Origin: Tetragonia tetragonoides
Lineage: Eukaryota > Streptophyta > Magnoliopsida > Caryophyllales > Aizoaceae
Length of the DNA: 64,000 bases
Direction of reading: 5' to 3'
Assembly (NCBI GenBank): GCA_038025085.1
Contig: CM076145.1
Coordinates: 19,229,557-19,293,556, forward strand
The position numbers and the translations under genes were made by a program. Below the pieces are notes generated by a model. The model worked only from the letters and a program-made list of their open reading frames with translations. It did not search any database and was not told where the DNA came from. How positions within the stretch are numbered: position 1 is the first letter of the stretch; each line of letters opens with the position of its first letter. This document shows, in pieces, positions 31,053 to 41,699 of this stretch.

Positions 31053-31905
31053 TAGACTTAACCGTAATGTAGGGCATTTGATCGTCTTTTGTCTAGCAAG
31101 ACCAATTGGTCATACCGGGCTTGGACCCAATCTACTTCGGGTAATTCACTTTTCAAAGCTATCCTCAAGGAAGGGATTTCTACCTCGACTGGGAGTACCG
31201 CCTCCATTTCATATACTAAAAAATAAGGCGTTGCTCCTGTTGAGGATCGAATAGTAGTTCTATATCCCCATAAGGCGAATTGTAGCTTGCCGGGCCAATC
31301 TTCGTAGTTTTCCGTCATCTTGGCTATCATTTGCTTTACATTCTTGTTTGCTGATTCTACGGCTCCATTCATTTGTGGCCTATAAGGTGAAGACTGTTGG
31401 TGTTGAATTTTGGAACTTCGTGAAAAGCTCGACAACATCTTTTTTGAATTGGGTCCCGTGATCACTTATGATTTCCTGGGGTACTCTGTATCTAGTAATG
31501 ATGTTGTCATGTATGAACTTTGCCACGTGCTTTGACGCTATTCTTGCGTATGAACGAGCTTTGACCCATTTGGTAAAGTAGTCTATCGTGACTAGTATGT
31601 ATTCGTGGCCTCCTTTTCTTGTAGGGAAGATTTTTCCAATGATGTCAATGGCCCATGCAGAGAATGGCCACGGTGAGGTGAACATATGTAGAGGAGTAGG
31701 AGATCTATGTTGTAAATTGGCGTGGAATTGGCAGCGTGTGCACTTTCTCACGTATTCGATGCAATCCTTTTCCATTGCAGTCCAATAGTATCTTTGCCGT
31801 AGGATTTTCTTGACTAAAGTCAGTGCATTCATGTGGGGACCACATACGCCGATATGTATGTCGCTCATGACTTTGCTTGCCTCACGTTCCTTTAGACATA
31901 GAAGA
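31053..31905 (-). pseudogene. D integrase, catalytic core
   Basis: Between the X and B insertion sites. Minus-strand motifs: GVCGPHMNAL and CTRCQFHANL (zinc finger), WAIDIIGKIFP, IISDHGTQFKKDV, SSPYRPQMNGAVESANK (the three catalytic acidic positions appear present), then GYRTTIRSSTGATPYFLVY. One frameshift lies near 31380-31465 (SFSRSSKIQHQ). It joins 17740-17957 on the C-terminal side and 47187-47452 on the N-terminal side. Confidence 0.85.
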
Positions 31906-31910
31906 CTTAG
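31906..31910. repeat. Target-site duplication of X, left copy (CTTAG)
   Basis: CTTAG before TGTGATACCC; identical CTTAG at 47182-47186 after GGTGTTACA. The D integrase frame continues across. Confidence 0.93.
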
Positions 31911-32239
31911 TGTGATACCCCAATATTCAAGGATTCGATTTATTCAATCAATGCCATAATAATATTAATTATTATTATGGGACTTCCATAAATTGCATTT
32001 ATTAATGTCGGAGATTTTAAATAAAATGATTTATATATGAATAAGAATTATTCAGATTGTTTTAATTAGTTTTAATTATCTATTTAAATTAGAAAATTAG
32101 TAAATAAATTCCTAAACCTAGTAGTCTTTGACTTGAGTTGACTGAGGGCCTTTATAAAGAAAAGAGGAGGCAATTGATCAGTTTTGCACAACTAATCAAA
32201 CCCTCACAAAATTCTCTGTCCTCCTCTCACAAACTCATG

Positions 32240-32290
<51 letters not shown>

Positions 32291-33366
32291 TTCTCTCTCT
32301 CTCTCTCTCCACCGTCACTCTCTCTCACTTCAGCCGCTCACCTCACCGGAAAAACCACCGGCGTCGCCCCTCCCTTCCGCCGGTAACTCTCTCATCTTCT
32401 CCCTCTCTCTTTCTCTTTCTTTTTCTCTCTCTTTCGCGTCTCCCCCTGCCCGTCTGTTTTGCGTTCGCGGGACCACCGGACCACCATGCCTGCGCCTGGG
32501 TGGCGGCCGGTGAGTGGCCCCGTCGCCCACTGCTCTCTCCTCTCTTTTCTCTCGCGTTCTCTCTTGCTTTCTCCCTTTTCGCGTTTTCTCTCTCCTCTCG
32601 TCGCCAGAGCTCCGGTGATCACCACCACCGGCCATGGTGGCCAGTGGATGGTGGTGGTGGTCTTGGGTGGGGTTATGGGTCCCATGCATGGTTACCCGTA
32701 ACCTAGAACTAGTTTTAAAGTTAGGGTTTCGTTTTTTATATTTTGCGTAATTATTAATTCAATTTTCAGTATTTTTTATTTAATATATTTATTTTTCTGC
32801 ACTTATTCGGAATCGGAATTCGGATTTTCAAAAGCCTAGATTGGTTGGAATAAAATGAGATTTCGTTACTGTTTGTATTTTCGTATTTAAGTAATACTGA
32901 TTCGGTAATTTTTTTTCATTAGGACCTAACGAGCAAGCGTGATTATCGTCGACCATTGGAGCATACTAACTGTTGGTAGCGTATTAGTGGTAAGCGCTCA
33001 TGCCTACCTTCTTCCAAATGGCCATCAAAACTATTTTGATGTGTTATGTGCTAATTGGGAATTTATTGTGAATTTAATATGCAAAGCATGATTAAATTAT
33101 ATCGTCGTTATTATGAGAATTATTAAGCATGTTTACTGCTGTGATTATGAATGATAATTAGCATATTGATGTTAGCATATTTTGGGAATTAATTAGTCCA
33201 TATGATGATTACTGGATAATTACTGAATGGTGAATTATTAGTATTATTATGCTATTAATTATATGCTAATTGGTATGGGTATTATTGAGTGCTAGTGAGC
33301 ACCTATATATTATCGTTGAATGCCTTGGATGATTTGTGAATTTTTGGATATCAGATTTGTGAATTT
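31911..33366 (+). repeat. 5' LTR of X, truncated
   Basis: Starts TGTGATACCCC. TATA-like TTTATAAAG near 32151. Homologous to the X' LTR until GTGAATTTTTGGATATCA; there a 23-bp piece is repeated in tandem (33343-33390) and homology stops. About 1.1 kb of LTR end expected from X' is absent. Confidence 0.85.
32236..32310. repeat. (CT)n microsatellite in X LTR
   Basis: CT runs at 32238-32284 and 32291-32310. Counterpart of 2617-2661 in X'. Confidence 0.9.
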
Positions 33367-33374
33367 TTGGATAT

Positions 33375-33889
33375 CAGATTTGTGAATTCTTTGCTACTGA
33401 CGCTGAGCTCGAGGATATACGTATCTACATACGACATGCTTATACTATCAGTACGAGAATTGCACGAGTCTACATGAAGGCTTATGGGTAGAGCTACTAC
33501 GGGCTGGTCTGCCTAACATCCATCCTTGGATGGGAATCAAGGAGAAGTACGACGACATAGTCTCCAAGAGTGATCACCTACACGAGAAGAATTATGGTGA
33601 AGGTACGAGATGGTCTCTTTGCTTTAGAGGCGTTGTCGCTGACTTATGCCTATCCCAGTTCGAGTGGAAGGTGAACCGTGTGCTAGTACCCGCGCCAAAG
33701 GATATGTGCGAGTACTGTTGGACCAAGAAATGCAAGCAAGCCGATGATTTTAGGAAGCGTTTCATGCCCAAGAAATTCGGTGGATATGCTAATCCATACA
33801 CGCCCTGCAAAGAGGTGAAGCCTAGGAGGAAGGACGATCATGACGAGTGCCCTAGGGCGAAGAAAATGTGTGCTAGTGTCAAGTAGAAG
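33375..33889 (+). other. Unrecognised Cys-rich reading frame upstream of X gag
   Basis: Coding-like sequence in two frames: EFFATDAELEDIRIYIRHAY... (33380-33487, stop) and, overlapping, VELLRAGLPNIHPWMGIKEK continuing to a stop at 33887 (annotated from ATG 33530 as 118 codons). The C-terminal half has paired cysteines (CEYCWTKKC), many Lys/Arg, and CPRAKKMC near the end. It replaces the missing LTR end and primer site, so it may be captured host sequence or an extra retroelement gene. I do not recognise the family. Confidence 0.4.
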
Positions 33890-34583
33890 TAGATGATTGC
33901 TTTAGTAGTTTTAGTTGAGTTTTATTGAACTTTTAGCTATTGTGATGGCCTTGCGTGGTCAAGTTTGATGTTGGTGTAGTTTCATAGGCAACAAATATTT
34001 ATGATTGTTATTTACTTGCAATTTGTCTCATTGCAAGACTACTTCATTTGATTATATGATATCGTTGAGAATTTGTTTTATATGATCGCTTTATCACATA
34101 ATTGCATGGTTGACTCATAGCTTCATAATGCTATCTCGTATTGCCTAGACATGATGGGAATCAATGTCGCAATTATGACAAAATTTTCATTGAGCATGAT
34201 CATATTAATTGTGAGCCAAAGGCTAAGCATGTATGGTATGCAATCAAATGTCAATGTTTATTGCCCTACTAAATAGTATGGAGCCTCGATGTGTGAAGTG
34301 TGAATGTTATTGCTTATCGATCGTGTGAGACCAATGTGTCTACTTTGTTATTGCATATCGAACTATTATACATGAGAACTGAGAACTATTCAAAGCAAGT
34401 ATTTTACTTAGACCTACAATGTAAGGTCGATCATTGGAACTTATATGCTATTTGCTAAATGTCAAGAGGATTGGTTTCAATTATAACCTATATCTCTCAA
34501 CTAGACCTCAATATGGGTCGAACGTGCCAGTTTTGCTGAAATGGTGATCAACCATTGCTCTTGTATGTCTCAGATTTGTTACA
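33890..34583 (+). other. X leader before gag
   Basis: A/T-rich, no coding signal and no initiator-Met primer site found. Confidence 0.5.
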
Positions 34584-35571
34584 ATGGCAACCAACGACCG
34601 ACTCGCAAGACTAGAAGTAGGTCTTACCAACGTGGTCGAGCACATTACGCGCCAGCTAGAGCACCAAGAGCAAGATCACAACGAGCAGAACCCTGAGACG
34701 CACAACTTTAGGGATTTCGATGCACTCAAACCTCCGACGTTTGAGGGTGGCTCCGAGACCATCAAGCTTGAGAACTAGATTATAGAGTTTGAGAAGTTGT
34801 TTAGGGCAACTAGTCGGCCCAACAACATGAAGGTCAACACCGCTACGTATTACCTGAAGGGTGAAGCGAACAAAAGGTGGAGCGATATGGGAACTGATCT
34901 ACTCGCCATTGAAGAATACGGGTGGACCGAATTCAAAGAGTCTATTCGTGAGAGGTTCTATCCAAGAGCTATCCGTCGCCAGAAGCAACGGGAATTCGAG
35001 AACATCTATCAAGGAAAGCTATTTGTAGCTGAGTACGCAACAAAGTTGAATGAGCTTGCTGCTTTTGCACCTAACTTGGTGACGACCAAAGCTGAGCATG
35101 TCGAAAGGTTCGAGGATGGCCTGAAGTGGGACATACAGCGTTTTATTATGGGAAACTTGCTGACGTTCCAAAAATCGTACGAGAAAGCCTTGAACCAAGA
35201 GCGTGCTGTGGATCGCTGTGATTCGTTGCTCGGAAAGCATAAACGTGACAAAGATAATTCATCCCATTCGAATTGCGCAGATAAGAGGCCAAGACCAAAC
35301 AACGGCAATCACAACAACCAAGGTGGTAGTCAGAACCACAACGGGAACAGGAATCGTGACTCGAACAGTCATAGACCTACGATCTTAGCTAGGAGGAATA
35401 CGCCTTGTAGTCGCTACAACAAGACGCATCCTAGCAAGAACTGTCGTGGCGATGTACTTCAATGCTACGAGTGCAAAAAGCCTGGTCATAAAGCTTCTGA
35501 ATGCTGGAGTCGTGGAAGGAACGACAATTGTCAGAACTGCAATAACAACTAAATCGTGGTGGGAATGCAAA
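34584..35571 (+). pseudogene. X gag
   Basis: ATG 34584 (MATNDRLARLEVGL), one in-frame TAG at 34776-34778, then the gag domain (YYLKGEANKRWSDMG, ESIRERFYPRAIRRQKQREF, YATKLNELAAFAPNLV), an Asn/His-rich stretch and a zinc knuckle CYECKKPGHKASEC (about 35464). A stop near 35550 and a frame change precede protease. Typical chromovirus Tekay order. Confidence 0.85.
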
Positions 35572-36937
35572 TCGAAATCGCGGAAATGGTGGTAACTACC
35601 ATGGAAATGGGGGTTACAACAACAACAACCGCAACAATACTGCTGCTCCTGCTGCGAATAATCAAGCACAACTTCCCGCACCTGCCAACCCCGTGCAGAA
35701 CAACAACAACAATAGAGGGGTAAATGGAAGGGTTTATGTGCTGAACCGCAATGAAGCTGAGGCGAACCCGAATGTGATCGCTGGTACTTTTTTCGTTAAC
35801 TCCCAACCTGCTTTTGTTTTATTTGATAGTGGTGCAATGCATTCTGTTCTTTCTAAGAGCTTTGCATCTAAGATAGGTTTAGAACCTAGTTCTGTGTATA
35901 GTGGAAATATTAGGATCCCAAATGGGTCGATTGTTAATTGTAAAGCGTTGTATGAAAATTGTCCGATTAGTATAGCTGGTATCATTTTTCCTGCGGATTT
36001 GATTCAGATGGATTTGAAGGAATTTGACATGACTTTGGGAATGGATTGGTTAGCCAAGTATAGGGCTAAGATAGAGTGCTTTGAGCAACGTGTGTCGTTG
36101 CGTGGATCGAAGGGTAGGAGGATTACCTACAAAGAAGTCATGGTCAAGCCAAAGTTAAAGGTAGTGGCAACCATGAAAGCAGAGTATATGACTAAAGGTG
36201 AAGATATTTACCTATGTCATGTGGTGGATACAAGTCGAGAACGCGAAGTCTCCAAACATATTCCAGTTGTGTCGGAATACGCTGACGTCTTTCCAGACGA
36301 GATACCCGGAATGCCTCCACAACGCATTGTTGACTTCACGATCGACTTAGTTTCAGGTTCTGCTCCGATCTCGAAAGCTCCGTATCGTATGGCTCCTGCT
36401 GAGATGAAAGAACTGAACACGCAACTCGAGGAACTACTGGAGAAGGGATACATACATCGTAGTGTATCGCCTTGGGGTCCTCCTGTTCTGTTTGTGCGTA
36501 AGAAGGATGGTAGTATGAGACTGTGCATAGACTACCGCGAGTTGAACAAGATTACGATCAACAATCGTTATCCACTTCCGAGGATTGATGATCTATTCGA
36601 CCAACTCCGTGGAGCGACTGTCTTCTCAAAGGTTGACTTACGTTCAGGATACCATCAACTCAGGATTTTCGAGCCTGACATTGCAAAGACCGCGTTTAGG
36701 ACGAGGTACGGACACTATGAGTTCACTGTTATGCCTTTTGGGTTGACGAACGCACCTGCGAAGTTTATGGATTTGACGAACTGTACGTCCCAGCCTTATC
36801 TCGATCAGTTCATAGTTGTCTTTATTGACGATATTTTGGTCTACTCGAAGAACACGAGCAACATTTGCGTACCTTTTTGGAGTTTTTCAGATGACATCAG
36901 TTTTACGCGAAATTGTCAATGTGCAAATTTTGGTTAG
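35572..36937 (+). pseudogene. X protease and reverse transcriptase (first part)
   Basis: Asn-rich linker, then retropepsin [18 protein letters not shown] (usual FDSGATHSF) and [73 protein letters not shown] and the palm [12 protein letters not shown], with catalytic Asp pair intact. The frame breaks near 36850-36940 in the thumb region. Confidence 0.88.
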
Positions 36938-37689
36938 AAACTGTTTCCTTCTTAGGACACGTGGTGTCTAAGAGTGGAGTTGTTGTTGACCCGGAAAAGA
37001 TTAGAGCTGTTATGGACTGGTCCACACCGAAGAGCGTGACTGAGGTTAGAATTTTTCTTGGGTTAGCTGGTTATTATCGTAGGTTTGTGGAAGGATTTTC
37101 GAAGATAGCGCAACCTATGACAAACTTGATGAAGAAGATGACGAAGTTCGTGTGTTCTGAAAGGTGTGAAGCTGATTTTTAAGAGTTGAAGCAACGTCTT
37201 ACGAGCGCGCCGATTTTGACTTTGCCATCGGGAACTGAAGGTTACGAAGTCTATAGTGGCGCGTCTAAGCATGGCTTAGGTTGTGTTTTGATGCAACATG
37301 GTAAGGTAGTGGCTTATGCCTCAAGACAATTGAAGAAACACGAGGATAACTACCCTACTCACGACTTAGAGCTCGCTACTGTCGTGTTTGCTTTGAAGAT
37401 TTGGCGACATTATCTCTATGCTTCTGCTGTCAAGATGTTCACGGACCACAAGAGTCTCAAGTACATATTCACGGAAAAGGAGTTGAATATGCGACAAAGA
37501 AGATGGCTAGAGTTACTGACGGAGTCCGATATCAACATTCAGTATCACGAAGGCAAAGCTAACGTGGTAGCTGATGCTTTAAGTAGAAAGACTCGTCATA
37601 CGTTGAACACTGCTTCAGTACTTCCAAAGGAGATCATTCGTGACTTACAGAGTCTTGACGTGGAGATTGTGCTGAAAGGTGACGTTTAA
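36913..37689 (+). pseudogene. X reverse transcriptase end and RNase H
   Basis: RT thumb: [42 protein letters not shown], a TAA at 37180-37182, then RNase [17 protein letters not shown] (the usual YSDAS Asp is Gly), [31 protein letters not shown] and [13 protein letters not shown]. Loss of the first catalytic Asp predicts an inactive RNase H. Confidence 0.85.
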
Positions 37690-39167
37690 TGTACCTTAGC
37701 GCATATGTCAGTTCGACCAACCTTACTCGACGAGATCAAGGGAAACAGAGTTCAGATGAGGATCTTCAACGGATTCTACGCCACAAGGACGAGGGTAGAT
37801 CCGAGGACTTTTCTATTGGTCAAGACGGTGTCTTAAGATTTCGTGTTCGTGTCTGTGTGCCGAATGACCCGGATATCAAGATTCAGATTCTGGGTGAAGC
37901 TCACAATACGCCTTATTCTGTACATCCTGGTGGAGAAAAACTTTAGAAAGATCTTCGCCAAATTTATTGGTGGAAAGAAATGAAACAAGATGTCGCTGAA
38001 TTCGTGGCTAAGTGTCTGACGTGCCAGAAGGTCAAGATCGAACACAAGAGACCTGGTGGAATGATACAATCGCTTGAAGTTCCTACGTGGAAATGAAATT
38101 CAATTTCAATGGACTTTGTCATGGGTTTACCATTGACACAGAAGAAGAACAACGCCATTTGGGTCGTTGTGGATCGTTTGACTAAAGTTGCGAGATTCAT
38201 CCCAATGAATGACACTCGGGAAGTGGAGAAGCTAGTAGATGCTTACGTCAAGGAAGTTATGAGACTTCATGGTGTTCTAGAAGATATCGTGTCAGATAGA
38301 GATTCGATATTTCTGTCACACTTTTGGCAGAAATTGCAAGAAGCTTTTGGAAGCAAATTGAAGTTCAGTACTACTTTTCATCCTGCGACTGATGGTCAGA
38401 CGGAAAGAATGATTCAGACTTTAGAGGATATGCTACGAGCGTGTGGACTCGAGTATCAAGGCTCGTGGGATACACATATTCTGTTGATCAAATTTTCTTA
38501 CAACAATAGCTATCACTCAAGCATTGATCGAGCACCATATGAAGCATTGTGTGGTAGGAAGTGTAGATCGCCCGTTTGTTGGAATGACATTAGTGAAACT
38601 GCAGTTTTGGGTCCAGAAATGATCTAGTAGACCGTCGACGTGGTCAAAATTATTCAAGCAAAGATGCGTAGTGCTCAAGATCGACAGAAATCGTACGCAG
38701 GTAGAGGTCGTAGACCTGAAGAGTTTGAAGTGGGAAGCAAGGTACTTTTGCGAGTATCTCCTACTAAAGGTGTCATGCGTTTTTGTGGTAAGGGAGAGTT
38801 GAGTCCTCATTATACTGGACCTTACGAGATACTGGAAAGGATTGGTGAGGTTGCTTATCAATTAGCTTTACCTGTGGAACTTGCAAAAGTCCATAGTGTG
38901 TTTCATGTCTCTCAGTTGAAGCGATACGTACATGAACCAACTCATGTTGTTCAACCTGAAACGATCGATCTGGACGAAAGTCTGACTTATGAAGAGCGTA
39001 CTATCAATATAGTGGATTAAAAAGAGCGCTAAACTCGAACAAAGACTATTCCGATCGTCAAAGTCATTTGGTCTCGACAAGGTCAAGAGGAAGCAACATG
39101 GGAAGCTGAATCCATGATCAGCGAGAAGTATCCAGACCTCTTCCTAGAAGGTACTAGTCCTACTTGA
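37689..39167 (+). pseudogene. X integrase and chromodomain-like tail
   Basis: Zinc finger H...H (AHNTPYSVHPGG) and CLTCQK, split by a TAG at 37944-37946. Core with MDFVMGLP, IVSDRDSIFLS and FHPATDGQTERMIQ (acidic triad present), stops at 38094 and 38625. C-terminal GPYEILERIGEVAYQLALP and VFHVSQLKRYV, then a decayed chromodomain-like end (KTIPIVKVIWSRQGQEEATW, EKYPDLF) ending TGA 39165-39167. The chromodomain places X in the Tekay/Del clade and would direct integration to marked chromatin. Confidence 0.85.
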
Positions 39168-39436
39168 GTTTCGGGACGAAATTCCTTTTAAGGAGGGTAA
39201 AATATCACGCCTCGAAATTTCGTCTTTTTGGCGTGTTTTGGTAATCATTTCGCATGTCCAAGCATTGCATGGTGCATGCTAATCAATTTAGAATCACGAT
39301 CGTTCTTGCTCATCTTGCATATGTTAGCGTCCTAAAATTTGTTTTATACCTTCATATGGGTAAGCTCGTCTTGTTTTGGAAGTGATTACTTCATGTCTCA
39401 AGTTTCGGGACGAAACTTCTTTTAAGGAGGGTAGAA
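39168..39436 (+). other. Duplicated polypurine-tract region of X
   Basis: Two copies of GGGACGAAA(T/C)T(T/C)CTTTTAAGGAGGGTA, at 39173-39199 and 39408-39433. After the first comes AATATCACGCCTCGAAATTTCG, resembling a Tekay LTR start; after the second, AATATCGCGTTTTCTC, already LTR interior. The tract is the typical Tekay/Del primer for plus-strand synthesis. Confidence 0.75.
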
Positions 39437-40808
39437 TATCGCGTTTTCTCTTGCTTTCTCCCTTTTCGCGTCGCCCCCCTGCTCTTTTCTCTCTCGCGTT
39501 CTCTCTTGCTTTCTCCCTTTTCGCTTTTTCTCTCTCTTCTCGTCGCCGGAGCTCCGGCGACCACCACCATCGGCCATGGTGGCCAGTGGGTGGTGGTGGT
39601 GGTGTTGGGTCGGGTTATGGGTCCCATGCATGGGTACCTGTGACCTAGACCTAGTTTTAAAGTTAAGGTTTCGTTTTTTATATTTTTCGTAATTATTAAT
39701 TCGATTTTCAGTATTTTTGATTTAATGTTTTTATTTTTCTGCACTCATTCGGAATCAGAATTCGGATTTTGAAAAGCCTAGATTGGTTGGAATAAATCAA
39801 GGCATTTAATACAATTATAAGACTGATATTTTATTACTGTTTGTATTTTCGTATTTAATTAATACTGATGCGGTAATTATTTTTAATTAGGACCTAACGA
39901 GCAAGCGTGATTATCGTCGACCGTTGGAGCATACTTACTGTTGGTAGCGTATTAGCGGTAAGCGCTCATGCCTACCTTCTTCCAAAGCCCCATCAAAACT
40001 ATTTTGATGTGTTATGTGCTAATTGGGGATTTGTTGTGAATTTAATATGCAAAGCATGATTAAATTATATCGTCGTTATTATGAGAATTATTAAGCATGT
40101 TTACTGCTGTAATTATGAATCATAATTAGCATGTTGATGTTAGCATGTTTTGGAAATTAATTAGTCCATATGATGATTATTGGACAATTGTTGAATGGTG
40201 AATTATTAGTATTATTATGTTATTAATTATGTGCTAATTGGTATGGTATTATTGAGTGCTAGTGAGCACCTATATATTATCGTTGAAAGCCTTCGATGAT
40301 TTGTGAATTTTTGGATATCATATTACCCTGCCGAAGTGCAGGAGAAATTGTGCTAGACATGCAATGTCGTCATTATTGAATTACCGACGTTATTGAATTA
40401 AGGCATGTTTAATGCTCATCATATTAAATTATCATTATCGTTGTTAGTTACTATTCAGTGTCAAGAGCATGAAATGAATTGGTAAGTCGTGGTCTCGTAG
40501 AACCACTATGTCAACCAATGCAAATTATGTGAATTGAATTAAATGAGAGTAAGACTCCTAATGGATCCCTAGAGTAGTCGAGCAATCGGGATTACACCTA
40601 ATGGTGTAGTTCAAGGGATGAGTGATTCCCAAGTCACTTATGGACACCTCGCAGTGTGTCTGGGATGGATCATTCCCCATTTATTAAGTCCTCTAGGCTC
40701 GTGTAATTGTACTAGAGGTAGTGTGCACGCTAGAGTCATTAAGTCCATGGCGTGATTGTATCTTCGATGAACAGTATGGGTAATCGCTGTTCTATTCTCT
40801 CTCTTACA
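39437..40808 (+). repeat. 3' LTR of X, first part
   Basis: Begins inside the LTR (equivalent to about 32560), so about 650 bases of LTR start are missing. Continues past the point where the 5' LTR breaks (40326 onward matches X' at 1670 and lower) to CTCTTACA, where E begins. Confidence 0.85.
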
Positions 40809-41281
40809 TGTAGGCTGCCGTATTTCTCTCCCCTCTTTTCAAGTGTCTTCCTTCGACCATTTCTGGGTTCGGGTTTCCGGACAGCCTGGGAGAGCGCGGT
40901 GGTGTTCGAGTTTCCTTAATCTTGGAGTGTCAATGCACGTAAAGATTTATGGACCAAGGACATAATTAAGATTGTCCGAAGTAGCCACCAAATTTGAAGG
41001 TAATTTGGAAACATTGGAGTCAAGTCGATAGTCTAGAAAGACGACAACTCAACTCCTGTGCACCCCAATCCCTATTGGGGAAATTGACTTCATAAATGAG
41101 TTCGGGGGCGTAGGTACGAGCTAGGAAGGTGTTAGGCACCCAACTCGCCCGTTGACAATAATGGCCTTTACTAATTGATTCAATATAATTATTAATGCTA
41201 CGGTTCTAAACAAGGTTCAATTTCTCCAAATTCCTAGCTTTAACTAATGGGTTGAACAAACATTATTATTGTGACCACTTC
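40809..41281 (-). repeat. E 3' LTR fragment
   Basis: TGTAGGCTGCCG to TTATTGTGACCACTT, matching 45063-45530. Joined at 41281/41282 directly to coding sequence (CATTGATAGAGG). Confidence 0.85.
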
Positions 41282-41699
41282 ATTGATAGAGGAAACTAGA
41301 ACATCAACTAAGCCATTACTATTGGGTTTAACATCATTAGACTTGCAAACAGAATTAGACATAGATTTGGGCGGACCACCCGACTCTACTATATTAGACT
41401 TGTCTTCAGAATAAGACTCAGTTCGGTCGGAGTCAGTGTCGGTGTCGGGGTTGGATTCTTCGGAGATCGTGATCTTGATCTTCTTTCCGTTAGCTCCTGT
41501 CCAGCTTATTGTGCGTTTCTTCCTTGTGAGTTGACCCTTGTTTGGAGTGATCAACTTAGTTGGGTCAAATTTCGCATGTTGAATTGCGCTATTGACATTG
41601 TGGAGCTCCTCATCTTCTGGATGGAGATGCTCTTGTCCAAATAATAGACCCAAAGCATTGTTGGGCATGTCCTCTACCTAATCAAAGTTTAGCCTCCTT
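41282..41699 (-). pseudogene. E protease-RT linker piece
   Basis: The minus strand encodes NALGLLFGQEHLHPEDEELHN, KRTISWTGANGKKIKITI and an acidic Asp/Ser-rich run, matching D at 49400-49850. It is the spacer between protease and RT in Ogre-like polyproteins. RT itself is absent. Confidence 0.8.

Noticed and set aside
32138..32706. Overlapping open frames with SLSLSL or REREKE repeats, some with ATG
   Set aside because: The same CT-rich LTR region in X; no domain and no conservation of frame between LTR copies.
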